NCBI GenBank assembly: GCA_017459485.1
Contig: JAFUCW010000310.1
Coordinates: 1-7,513 of the forward strand
Origin: Eggerthellaceae bacterium
Lineage (GTDB): Bacteria; Actinomycetota; Coriobacteriia; Coriobacteriales; Eggerthellaceae
Direction of reading: 5' to 3'
Length of the DNA stretch: 7,513 bases
Part shown: in pieces, positions 1-7,400 of the stretch
How positions within the stretch are numbered: position 1 is the stretch's first letter
How the letters are laid out: each line of letters starts with the position of its first letter
Program-made: the position numbers and the translations under genes
Notes under the pieces: generated by a model
The model's input: the letters and a program-made list of their open reading frames with translations, nothing else
Databases searched by the model: none
Told to the model about the DNA's origin: nothing

Positions 1-127
1 AGGCCCGCAGCTGGCATGTAACATCAGTTTCATGCCGCATATGGTAGCACGCGCACCGGTGGTACATGTGTGCATTCGTGCCCATGAGCGAGCAGCAATG
101 ATTGGGGCTGCGCCGAATGTCGGGAAG

Positions 128-158
128 GCCGATGTGAGGCAGTGCCGATGTGGGGCAG
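128..158. repeat. Two-copy direct repeat, 16-bp period
   Basis: GCCGATGTGAGGCAG (128-142) is repeated as GCCGATGTGGGGCAG (144-158), one mismatch in 15 with one spacer base. The second copy runs directly into the left end of the inverted-orientation 41-bp repeats, so this may be a local duplication within the same repeat-rich patch. No function can be assigned. Confidence 0.6.
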
Positions 159-217
159 GCGGATGGCACGCTTTGCCGGTTGTGAACTCGGGCGGGCAGG
201 TTTCTGGCACGCTTTTT
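153..217 (-). repeat. Inverted-orientation copies of the 41-bp repeat family
   Basis: GGGCAGG, four variable bases, then TGGCACGCTTT occurs at 153-174 and again at 194-215, exactly 41 bp apart. Between them GTTGTGAACTC (179-189) is the exact reverse complement of GAGTTCACAAC at 287-297 in the tandem array to the right. Read on the minus strand the order is GAGTTCACAAC, then TGCCA, then CTGCC, which is the order seen in the plus-oriented units. These are therefore about one and a half diverged copies of the same element in opposite orientation. Together with 246-367 they could form a large imperfect hairpin or cruciform. Confidence 0.6.
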
Positions 218-245
218 AAGATTTGCGCACCGTAACGCGTCCGAC

Positions 246-367
246 GAGTTCATAACTCTCGATCTCTGCCATGTCACACCCGCCAGGAGTTCACAACTCC
301 CAATCTCTGCCAAGTCACACCTGCCAGGAGTTCATAACCCCCAATCTCTGCCAAGGCACGGCTGCAG
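246..367 (+). repeat. Tandem repeat, three units of 41/41/40 bp
   Basis: Units lie at 246-286, 287-327 and 328-367. Each opens with a short palindrome, GAGTT-CAT/CAC-AACTC (third copy decayed to GAGTTCATAACCC), followed by a conserved AATCTCTGCCA-like stretch (GATCTCTGCCA in unit 1), a TCACAC-like stretch and a terminal TGCCAG-like stretch. Units 1 and 2 differ at only a few positions; unit 3 is more degenerate at its right end. The copies abut with no spacers, so this is a tandem array and not a CRISPR. It lies in non-coding DNA. It could be an intergenic repeat family of the host genome, a protein-binding array or a relic; the sequence does not decide which. Confidence 0.8.
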
Positions 368-440
368 GTTGGCACGCGCGGCGTGGCTGGTGCAGCGTCG
401 TGCGTCCGTTGGGATAGATCCGCTCGAGTTCGTTATCTGG

Positions 441-520
441 AAAAAATGTGTACAAAATTTCTAAATGACCCTTAAAAATGAATACTATAGTAGTTCAGCA
501 ACGAAAAAAATGTACACATT
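441..520. promoter_or_regulatory. AT-rich island with paired TGTACA sites
   Basis: This 80-bp stretch is strikingly AT-rich against GC-rich surroundings. It is bracketed by AATGTGTACA (445-454) and its exact reverse complement TGTACACATT (511-520), each preceded by an A-run on the plus strand. The shared core TGTACA is at 449-454 and 511-516, 62 bp apart, about six helical turns. Between them is a perfect 10-bp palindrome TACTATAGTA (483-492), which also contains -10-like hexamers on both strands. This looks like a regulatory site with paired operators around a promoter, but no gene start is visible on either side within the window, so the target is unknown. Confidence 0.4.
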
Positions 521-588
521 CTGATGGTGAAAAGGTGCATTCTCGTAACTGGTTAGCATTTCCCGGCTTTGCTATCGGTTTCTGAACG

Positions 589-1422
589 CTATTGACCAGA
601 GCCCAACCGAAGTGCATCAGCGCGGTCCCGCCATCCCAATGCATGGGTGCTCGAGCAGGACGGCAGCCCTTCTGCCCAGGAGGCGAACTCCTCTAAGCTT
701 CCGTGTTTGACCGTGGAAATATCGAATCCGACGGGGTCGATCAGATAGTCGGTTACCAGGTAGGCGTCCATGCCCGCTTTCAGGCAGTTCAGGTCGTCTT
801 CGGTGTTGTTGCCCACCATCAGCACGCGCGAGGGGTCCACGTCGGCAAGCGCCAGGTTCTCTTCGTAGTAGCCCAAATGCGGCTTCGTGAACGTGGAGTT
901 GTCGAAAGTGGTCACGCGCTCGAACAGGCCTATGTCGCAGCCCGCCCACTGCATGCGCCATTCGATGGCGGAGTAGGGGAACATGGGCATGGTGGTCAGG
1001 AACAGCGGGTAGCCTTTCGCATTCAGCACAGAGAGGGCACGCGCGGCTGCCGGGTTGGGAATCACTCCGTCGCCCGCATGCTGGAAGTCGTCGCGGTAGA
1101 AGTCGTCGAAGAACGCGCGGAACTCCTCCTGCTGGTCGGACGTGGGCGACGTCCCTCCTAGGAACTGGTCGTAGAAGACGCGCCAGAAAGCGGACTCGTT
1201 CGTTTCGTTCGAAGGGTGGTCGTACATGCCGAATATGCCCTGGTTGACCGCATTACGCAGCTTGGCGGGATCCCATCCCCTGCGCTCGCTTGCGGCCTCG
1301 AGCAGTCTGTAGTAGGGAATAAGGAAGTCGCGCACCTCGATGGGCAGCAAGGTACCGTCCATGTCGAAGAAGATCGCGTCGTAGGGGCATTCCAGAGTCG
1401 TTTTCGCGTTGTCGTGTTGCAC
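589..1422 (-). CDS. HAD-superfamily hydrolase (phosphatase) with C1 cap
   Basis: The predicted 277-residue cytoplasmic protein is a haloacid dehalogenase-type phosphatase. Motif I is FFDMDGTLL, with nucleophile D20 and acid/base D22. Motif II is the threonine pair T143-T144 in FLTTMP. Motif III is K180 in TFTKPH. Motif IV is VGNNTEDD (203-210), with D209/D210 as likely magnesium ligands. Residues about 30-115 between motifs I and II form a helical insertion consistent with a C1 cap, which sets substrate choice. Similar proteins are often called phosphoglycolate phosphatase-like, but the substrate cannot be read from sequence. Motif IV carries Asn206 where related proteins usually have Asp (VGND). 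The start is GTG (1420-1422): the frame is closed by a stop at 1441-1443, there is no start codon between, and the first downstream ATG falls inside motif I. A GGTGAG-like Shine-Dalgarno lies just upstream at short spacing. The gene stands alone, divergent from tgt. Confidence 0.9.
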   Translation of the reverse strand: MQHDNAKTTLECPYDAIFFDMDGTLLPIEVRDFLIPYYRLLEAASERRGWDPAKLRNAVNQGIFGMYDHPSNETNESAFWRVFYDQFLGGTSPTSDQQEEFRAFFDDFYRDDFQHAGDGVIPNPAAARALSVLNAKGYPLFLTTMPMFPYSAIEWRMQWAGCDIGLFERVTTFDNSTFTKPHLGYYEENLALADVDPSRVLMVGNNTEDDLNCLKAGMDAYLVTDYLIDPVGFDISTVKHGSLEEFASWAEGLPSCSSTHALGWRDRADALRLGSGQ

Positions 1423-1462
1423 GCTCTCACCGTTTCTTGGTCAGGGTTTTCGCTTTCAGAAA

Positions 1463-1471
1463 AGTATAGCA
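1463..1471 (-). promoter_or_regulatory. Extended -10 promoter for the HAD gene
   Basis: On the minus strand the sequence reads TGCTATACT, that is a TGn extension followed by TATACT, a good -10 hexamer. Transcription would start near 1456 and give a leader of about 35 nt before the GTG start at 1422. No good -35 box lies 16-18 bp upstream, which is tolerated in extended -10 promoters. It is a prediction from the motif alone. Confidence 0.5.
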
Positions 1472-1550
1472 AGGCTCGTGCGTAGACGGGCCGTCGATAC
1501 ATGCTGCTTGCCCCGCGTCCCTCTTTCCAACGCTGCTCGGTTGCAGGCCG

Positions 1551-1616
1551 GCGACCCTGCCGCAGCCATGCTGCGACCCTGCTGCAGCCTTGCCACGACC
1601 TTGCCTTGCCTTGTTG
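1551..1616. repeat. Degenerate 22-bp tandem repeat, three units
   Basis: Units lie at 1551-1572, 1573-1594 and 1595-1616. Units 1 and 2 share GCGACCCTG, then GCAGCC, then TGC and differ at three positions of 22; unit 3 is more decayed (ACGACCTTGCC...). Further TTGCCTTG-like fragments follow to about 1640. It lies in non-coding DNA between the divergent genes and has no visible function. Confidence 0.55.
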
Positions 1617-1692
1617 CGCCGCGCTGCGAATTGCCTTGCGCAAGATCTACGGGCATGCACAGGCGTGTGGAAGGCGCGATGGATCGCTCGCG

Positions 1693-1707
1693 GGACGCAA
1701 AGCGTCC
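1693..1707. other. Tight hairpin GGACGC-AAA-GCGTCC
   Basis: GGACGC (1693-1698) and GCGTCC (1702-1707) form a perfect six-pair stem around AAA. No T-tract follows on either strand, so it is not a typical intrinsic terminator. Being an odd-length palindrome in a divergent intergenic region it could be a dimeric repressor site, or chance. Confidence 0.3.
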
Positions 1708-1810
1708 ATAAGTTCGCCAGCGGACATCCTGGCCCGCGCTTCCGTCCAGAATGCAGACAGAAGCCCGGACCAGCGCTCCCGACCAGTTTGCAGGCAGGCA
1801 CTCCGACTAG

Positions 1811-3076
<1,266 letters not shown>

Positions 3077-3109
3077 CGGCCTCGCACCACGGTTCAGCAT
3101 GCTGCATGG

Positions 3110-3140
3110 GGGCGGCAAAGTTTTGCGCCCGAAGGCCGCC
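3110..3140 (+). terminator. GC-rich hairpins after tgt, possible terminator
   Basis: Beginning 33 bases after the tgt stop, GGGC (3110-3113) and GCAA (3115-3118) pair with TTGC-GCCC (3123-3130) around AGTT, an eight-pair stem with one bulged G. An alternative, mutually exclusive stem pairs GGCGGC (3111-3116) with GCCGCC (3135-3140). Neither is followed by a clear T-run, so termination may be weak or Rho-dependent. A further stem (GCTGCTG 3160-3166 with CAGCAGC 3189-3195) lies downstream. Confidence 0.35.
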
Positions 3141-3273
3141 GGAGCCTTATCGCTCATGGGCTGCTGCTCTTTTGTGTCAGTTGGGAAACAGCAGCACGCT
3201 CTTTCAGCACGCGCCCATAATTAGGCCGTACCCTTCAGCCATTGGCAAAAGGCGATGTCAAGCCACCTAGATT

Positions 3274-3280
3274 GGGAGGA
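3274..3280 (+). promoter_or_regulatory. Shine-Dalgarno that fixes the lipoprotein start
   Basis: GGGAGGA (3274-3280) is a near-perfect Shine-Dalgarno. Two in-frame ATGs follow, at 3281 and 3287. The first abuts the motif and is too close for initiation; the second lies seven bases after the GGAGG core, the normal spacing. The frame is open further upstream to 3242, but no ribosome binding site supports that start. Confidence 0.8.
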
Positions 3281-3286
3281 ATGGAA

Positions 3287-4135
3287 ATGGTAACAAGTAG
3301 AATCGCTGCGGTTGTCGCTATGGGCGCGCTGGCGTCGGCGCTTGCGCTGGTCGGCTGTGGCAGCCCGCAGCAGGAGGCGGCATCGAGCTCGGTCCAGGAG
3401 GCGGCATCGAGCTCGGTCCAGGAGGCGGCATCGAGCTCGGTCCAGGAGGCGGCTTCGAACGCTTCGTCGTCAGCAGATACCGGTGCGGCTGCAAGTTCAG
3501 CGGCTGGTTCTACGGCGGATGCGACGTCAAGCGCGGCGGCAAGTTCAACGGCGTCAGCGACGTCGAGCACTTCGACGGAGGCCTCATCGAGCGCTTCGGC
3601 ATCGGCGGCGAGCGCCAATTCGTCTGCAGCTACGTCGACTGCCACGTCGGCTGCTTCCGTCGCTATCGGTGAGCAGCAGGCAAAGGAGATCGCGCTTGGA
3701 CATGCGGGTGTGGCAGAAGCAGACGCCACGTTCATTGCCGTGCACCAAGATTATGACGATGGTATCCAAATCTGGGACGTCGAGTTCATGGCAGGCAACA
3801 CGGAATACGACTACGAGATAGATGCCAACTCGGGTAACATCCTTTCGTTCGACAACGAAGTCGAGTACAGATCTGCTGGTCAGGGCGCAGGTGCGGCAGG
3901 GTCGCAGGGTGTTGCAACGGGCGACTACATTGCCCAGGACGCTGCTAAACAAGCCGCCCTCTCCCATGCGGGAATTGCCGAGGGCGACTGCACTAAGATG
4001 AGTGTCGAGATGGAATACAACAGCTCTCCTGTGCACTACGAAGTCGAATTCACTTCGGGTGGCATGGAGTACTCGTATCGCATCGACGCTACGACTGGCG
4101 ACGTGCTGTTCTCCGAAACAGAGATAGACGACTAG
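3287..4135 (+). CDS. PepSY-domain lipoprotein with Ala/Ser-rich linker
   Basis: The predicted 282-residue protein is exported and lipid-anchored. Residues 1-23 are a signal peptide: short basic start (VTSR), Ala/Val/Leu core, lipobox LVGC with C24 as the lipidated cysteine. Residues about 25-126 are a low-complexity Ala/Ser/Thr linker that begins with three copies of QEAASSSV. It probably spans the cell wall and might be glycosylated. Two PepSY-type domains follow, about 128-195 and 214-282. Both share the pattern: QAAKxxAL-like helix with HAG, an acidic strand, VEF, (E/S)Y(D/S)Y then ID(A)xxG(N/D)(I/V)L. They are joined by a short Gly/Ala-rich spacer. PepSY domains occur in protease propeptides and cell-envelope proteins and are thought to bind or inhibit peptidases; the partner here is unknown. 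It follows tgt by 210 bp and precedes a strong terminator, so it is probably its own transcription unit or cotranscribed only with tgt. Confidence 0.88.
   Translation: MVTSRIAAVVAMGALASALALVGCGSPQQEAASSSVQEAASSSVQEAASSSVQEAASNASSSADTGAAASSAAGSTADATSSAAASSTASATSSTSTEASSSASASAASANSSAATSTATSAASVAIGEQQAKEIALGHAGVAEADATFIAVHQDYDDGIQIWDVEFMAGNTEYDYEIDANSGNILSFDNEVEYRSAGQGAGAAGSQGVATGDYIAQDAAKQAALSHAGIAEGDCTKMSVEMEYNSSPVHYEVEFTSGGMEYSYRIDATTGDVLFSETEIDD
3371..3460 (+). repeat. Exact 24-bp tandem repeat inside the lipoprotein gene
   Basis: Three identical 24-bp units lie at 3371-3394, 3395-3418 and 3419-3442, with a partial fourth copy from 3443. Each encodes QEAASSSV. Because the period is a multiple of three, gain or loss of units by slippage changes linker length without breaking the frame. 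Exact identity suggests recent expansion. Confidence 0.95.
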
Positions 4136-4160
4136 CACCAATAGATAACGAAGGACAACG

Positions 4161-4197
4161 ATGGGCGAGGCTGCGGTTGTGCCTCGCCCATTTCTGT
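4161..4197 (+). terminator. Intrinsic terminator of the lipoprotein gene
   Basis: ATGGGCGAGGC (4161-4171) pairs perfectly with GCCTCGCCCAT (4181-4191) around a nine-base loop, an 11-pair GC-rich stem. It is followed by TTTCTGT, a modest U-rich tail. It starts 25 bases after the stop codon at 4135, the usual place for an intrinsic terminator. Confidence 0.85.
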
Positions 4198-4239
4198 GCG
4201 CTCCTTCGCTATTTGCCGCATTCTCCTTGAGGATGTTTT

Positions 4240-4257
4240 CGCCTTGCGGGCGTTTTT
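4240..4257 (+). terminator. Possible secondary terminator
   Basis: CGCC (4240-4243) pairs with GGCG (4249-4252) around TTGCG, directly followed by TTTTT (4253-4257). The stem is only four pairs, so this may be a backup terminator or chance. Confidence 0.25.
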
Positions 4258-4371
4258 CGAGTGGGCGCTGCTCCCGTCGTTTGAAGGCATGCGCATTTGA
4301 GCAGAAAATGCATCAGTTCGTGCAGGTAGTATGCAGAAAACTACGTTCCGCCTACCAACTTCTGTCTTATA

Positions 4372-4380
4372 TGGCATAAT
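4372..4380 (+). promoter_or_regulatory. Candidate extended -10 promoter for secDF
   Basis: TGGCATAAT is a TGn extension followed by CATAAT, one base from consensus, in an AT-rich patch after the terminator. Transcription would start near 4387, giving a leader of about 80 nt. No convincing -35 box is visible. A TAGAGT hexamer at 4399-4404, identical to that at tgt, is an alternative. Confidence 0.4.
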
Positions 4381-4426
4381 TCTGAAGTTCGTGTATTTTA
4401 GAGTGCAGTATTCTGCGCTCGTCGAG

Positions 4427-4463
4427 AGACGTTTCCGCGCAAGGGGATACGTCTAGAAGGAAG
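4427..4463 (+). promoter_or_regulatory. secDF ribosome binding site with adjacent leader hairpin
   Basis: AGAAGGAAG (4455-4463) is a good Shine-Dalgarno a few bases before the secDF ATG at 4468. Immediately upstream AGACGT (4427-4432) and ACGTCT (4449-4454) can pair around a 16-base loop, so the stem ends at the base before the ribosome binding site. The pairing is short and may be incidental. Confidence 0.5.
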
Positions 4464-4467
4464 CACT

Positions 4468-7400
4468 ATGGCCGAACAAGACAAGAAGATTCACGCCACT
4501 GGCATCGACCGACGCAACGTGTGGTTGCTCGTGCTTACTACGTTGCTCGTTCTGGGTTCGGTGTTCGTGTTCACTCCGCCGCAAGAGCGCATCAACCAGG
4601 GCCTGGACATCCAAGGTGGCCTGTCGGTGGTGCTCCAGGCAGATTCGACCGACGGAAGCGCGATCACCGAAGAGGACATGGACATCAGCCAGTCCATCAT
4701 CGAGACTCGTGTGAACGCCCTCGGCGCTTCGGAAGCCACGGTGCAGCGACAGGGTTCCAACCAGATCCTCGTTCAGATCCCCGGCCTTTCCGACACGCAG
4801 GAGGCGCTCGACGCCATTGGGCGCACGGGCAACTTGGAGCTTGCACGCCTGGATTCGTTCACCGACGAAACGGCGAAAAGCGACATCGACAGCGGTGCCA
4901 TGTACCAGGAGGGCTACTACACCGACGACTACGGCAACCAGCTTCCCAGCGGAAAGCCCACCGACTACACGGTGGAATCCGGCACGTACACGCCTATCAT
5001 CACAGGTGCTAACATCACTAGCGTCAACGTGGGCCTGGAAAACGGCGTGGGCCCGAACTACGCGGTCAACATCCGCCTCGATGGCGAGGGCACGGAAGCG
5101 TTCGCCCAGGCCAGCCGCGATCTGGTGGGCGACCACGGCAAGATCGTCATCATCCTTGACGGCGTGGTGAACTCTGCTCCCGCCGTGCAGTCCGAAATCC
5201 TCAACGGCGAAGTGCAGATCACGGGCAACTACACCAAGGCGGAAGCGGATTCGCTGCGCACCGTGCTCGAAAGCGGTTCGCTGCCGGTTAGCTTCAGCTA
5301 CGCGCAAAGCCAGACCGTCGGCCCGACCCTGGGCCAGGATGCGCTGCGCAGCGGCGTGCTGGTTGCGGGCATTGGCCTTTTGCTGGTCATGCTCTACCTG
5401 CTGTTCTTCTACCGTGGCCTGGGCATGATCACCGCCGGAGGCATGGCAGTGTTTGCGGCGCTCTACCTGGGCATCCTTGCTTTGCTTTCGCGTTTCGGCC
5501 TGTTCAGCCTTTCGCTTTCGGGCGTGGCGGGCATCGTGCTCACCATCGGTATGGCGGCTGACAGCTCCATCCTTACGCTCGAGCGCTTCCGCGAAGAGAT
5601 CCGCTTTGGCCGCTCCGTGCGCGCCGCGTCGATCACCGGCGTGCGCCACGGCATCTTGACGTCGATCGACGCGGACCTGGTGTCCATGGTCACGGCGCTC
5701 ACGCTGTTCTTCCTGGGCTCTTCGGGCGTCAAGGGCTTCGGCCTGACGCTGGCCTTGGGCATCCTGTGCGACATCTTGATGATGCTCATCTTCAAGGCGC
5801 CCACGATTCGCCTTCTCGCTCCGCGCGCCATTGCCAAGAACCCTGGCTTCTGGGGCATCAAGGACTGCCTGAGCGCCACGGAGGTCTACCAGCACCTGGC
5901 TGACCTTGAGGACGAGACGGTCGAGACGGCCGCCTCCGCCGAGGCGATCAACGCTGCCGACAACGCTGCTTTGGCAGAGCGCAAGGCGGGTGCTGCCGGA
6001 CGCCAGGCGGCAGAAGCCGTTTCCGGCTTGAAGGGCCGCTTCCTCAAGCACGACTTCAACTTCTTGAAGTACCGCAAGGTGCTTTTGGGCATAGCTGCCG
6101 CCGCTATGGTGCTTGCCATCGGCTTGATCGGCATCAAGGGATTGAACCTGGGCATCGAGTTCCAGGGCGGCACCTCGATCGATTTCACGGGCACGGGAGA
6201 GATTACCCTCGAGCAGATGCGCGACGCGTTCAACGAAGCAGGGGAGCCCGACGCCGTCATCCAGACGACCGAGACCAACGGAGAGCCCGGCTTCCTCGTG
6301 CGCATCACGCAAGACGACGCCGCCTCTGCCGCCGGTGCCGCCGCAGCGGTTTCGAACGCAGTGGGGCTTTCAACCGACTCCTACGAAGTGAACACCATCT
6401 CGCCCGACTGGGGTCCTTCTATCATCCGCTCCATGTTTGTCGCGCTTTTGGTGTCGTTTGCCCTGATCATCCTCTACATCACGCTGCGCTTCCGCGACTA
6501 CAAGATGGGTGTGGTGGCAGTTGTCGTCCTGCTGCACGACATCCTGTTTGTGGTGGGTGCCTACGCGCTGTTCGGCCGCGAGCTCAACCCCAACACGATC
6601 GCGGCGTTGCTTACCATCCTGGGTTATTCGCTCTACGACACCGTGGTCGTGTTCCACCGCATCGTGGACAACATGAACACTTCGGAGATCAAGTGCACGT
6701 TCATGACCAGGGCGAACCATTCGCTCAACCAGGTTCTGATACGCTCCATCAACACTTCGGTCACGTCCCTTATCCCGGTCGTGTTCATGATGCTGTTTGG
6801 CTCCGAGACCCTGAAGGACTTCGCCTTCGCCATGGTCATCGGCCTGGTCATCGGCTTCTACTCGTCCATTGCTATCGCTGTGCCCCTGTACTCGATTTGG
6901 AAGTCGCGCGAAGCCGAAAACCGCAGGCTGGAAGCCAAGTACGGCACCGAAGTGGGCCGTTTCGAGTTCACGCGCGGTGCTCTTAGGTCTGCCGCTCCTG
7001 CCCCTGCTTCCGCTTCTGCTTCCGGCGATGCCGTATCCGATGGCTCTCCTGTCCTGACGGTTGCAGCAGCAGACGGTTTTGCCGCATCGGGTGCGCAGCG
7101 TTCTGCCGCCCAGTCGGCCTCGACGGCAACCGGAGCGCAGGTCGCCAAGGCCAAGCGCGCCAAAGAGCGCAAGAAGCAGGCTGCGAAGATGGTGGAAGAG
7201 GCTGCATCCAGGAAGACAGCGGGCACGCCTGAGGTGCGCATCGTCGACCAGGACAAGTTCGACGCATCCACCGCGCCTGTTCCCGAACCGCCCAAGCGCG
7301 GTCATGGACGCTATTCTGACGCAAACCGCGAAGCTGCCGAACAGCAGCGAGCAGAGCTTGACGCCCTGCGCGAAGCAAACGATTCGGCCGATGCAGAAAT

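Larger units (their letters stand above)
1..588. other. Non-coding region with repeats and an AT-rich island
   Basis: No convincing gene lies here. The only sizeable open frame (32-235, plus strand, 67 codons) has no ribosome binding site, no recognisable domain, and runs through the repeat cluster. The stretch holds a short inverted repeat near the left edge (GGCATG at 13-18 with CATGCC at 31-36), a 16-bp direct repeat (128-158), the 41-bp repeat family in both orientations (153-217 and 246-367) and an AT-rich island (441-520). It lies downstream of the minus-strand phosphatase gene. I saw no strong terminator hairpin with a T-tract for that gene; the best candidate is a five-pair stem (TAGCA 554-558 with TGCTA 570-574), which is weak. 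A gene may end or begin just left of the window. Confidence 0.7.
4136..4467. other. Intergenic region between lipoprotein gene and secDF
   Basis: The 332-bp gap holds a strong terminator hairpin (4161-4191), a weaker hairpin with a T-run (4240-4257), a short inverted repeat (GCATTT 4293-4298 with AAATGC 4306-4311), a candidate secDF promoter (4372-4380), a small GCAG-TATT-CTGC hairpin (4405-4416) and the secDF leader. Small open frames on both strands (for example 4132-4377 minus, 4161-4379 plus) read through the terminator stem and have no domain. They are not called as genes. Confidence 0.65.

Noticed and set aside
32..235. 67-codon plus-strand frame at the left end
   Set aside because: No ribosome binding site or domain, and it runs through the 16-bp and 41-bp repeats.
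246..367. Possible CRISPR array
   Set aside because: The 41-bp units abut with no unique spacers, diverge from each other, and no cas gene is present.
3242..3286. Upstream start for the lipoprotein gene
   Set aside because: It would add 15 residues before the signal peptide and lacks a ribosome binding site, whereas GGGAGGA precedes the ATG at 3287 at normal spacing.
3235..3735. 166-codon minus-strand frame and the Arg-rich 3312-3821 plus-strand frame
   Set aside because: Both are shadows of the Ala/Ser repeat region of the lipoprotein gene; the real frame has a signal peptide, lipobox, ribosome binding site and PepSY domains.
4453..6312. 619-codon open frame on the minus strand
   Set aside because: It lies antisense to secDF, whose Sec motifs are unmistakable. 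The antisense product is His/Arg/Ala/Val-rich with no domain, a common artefact of GC-rich codon use.
6370..7305. 311-codon open frame on the minus strand
   Set aside because: Antisense to the SecF half and tail of secDF; Arg/His/Gly-rich low-complexity product without a ribosome binding site or motif.
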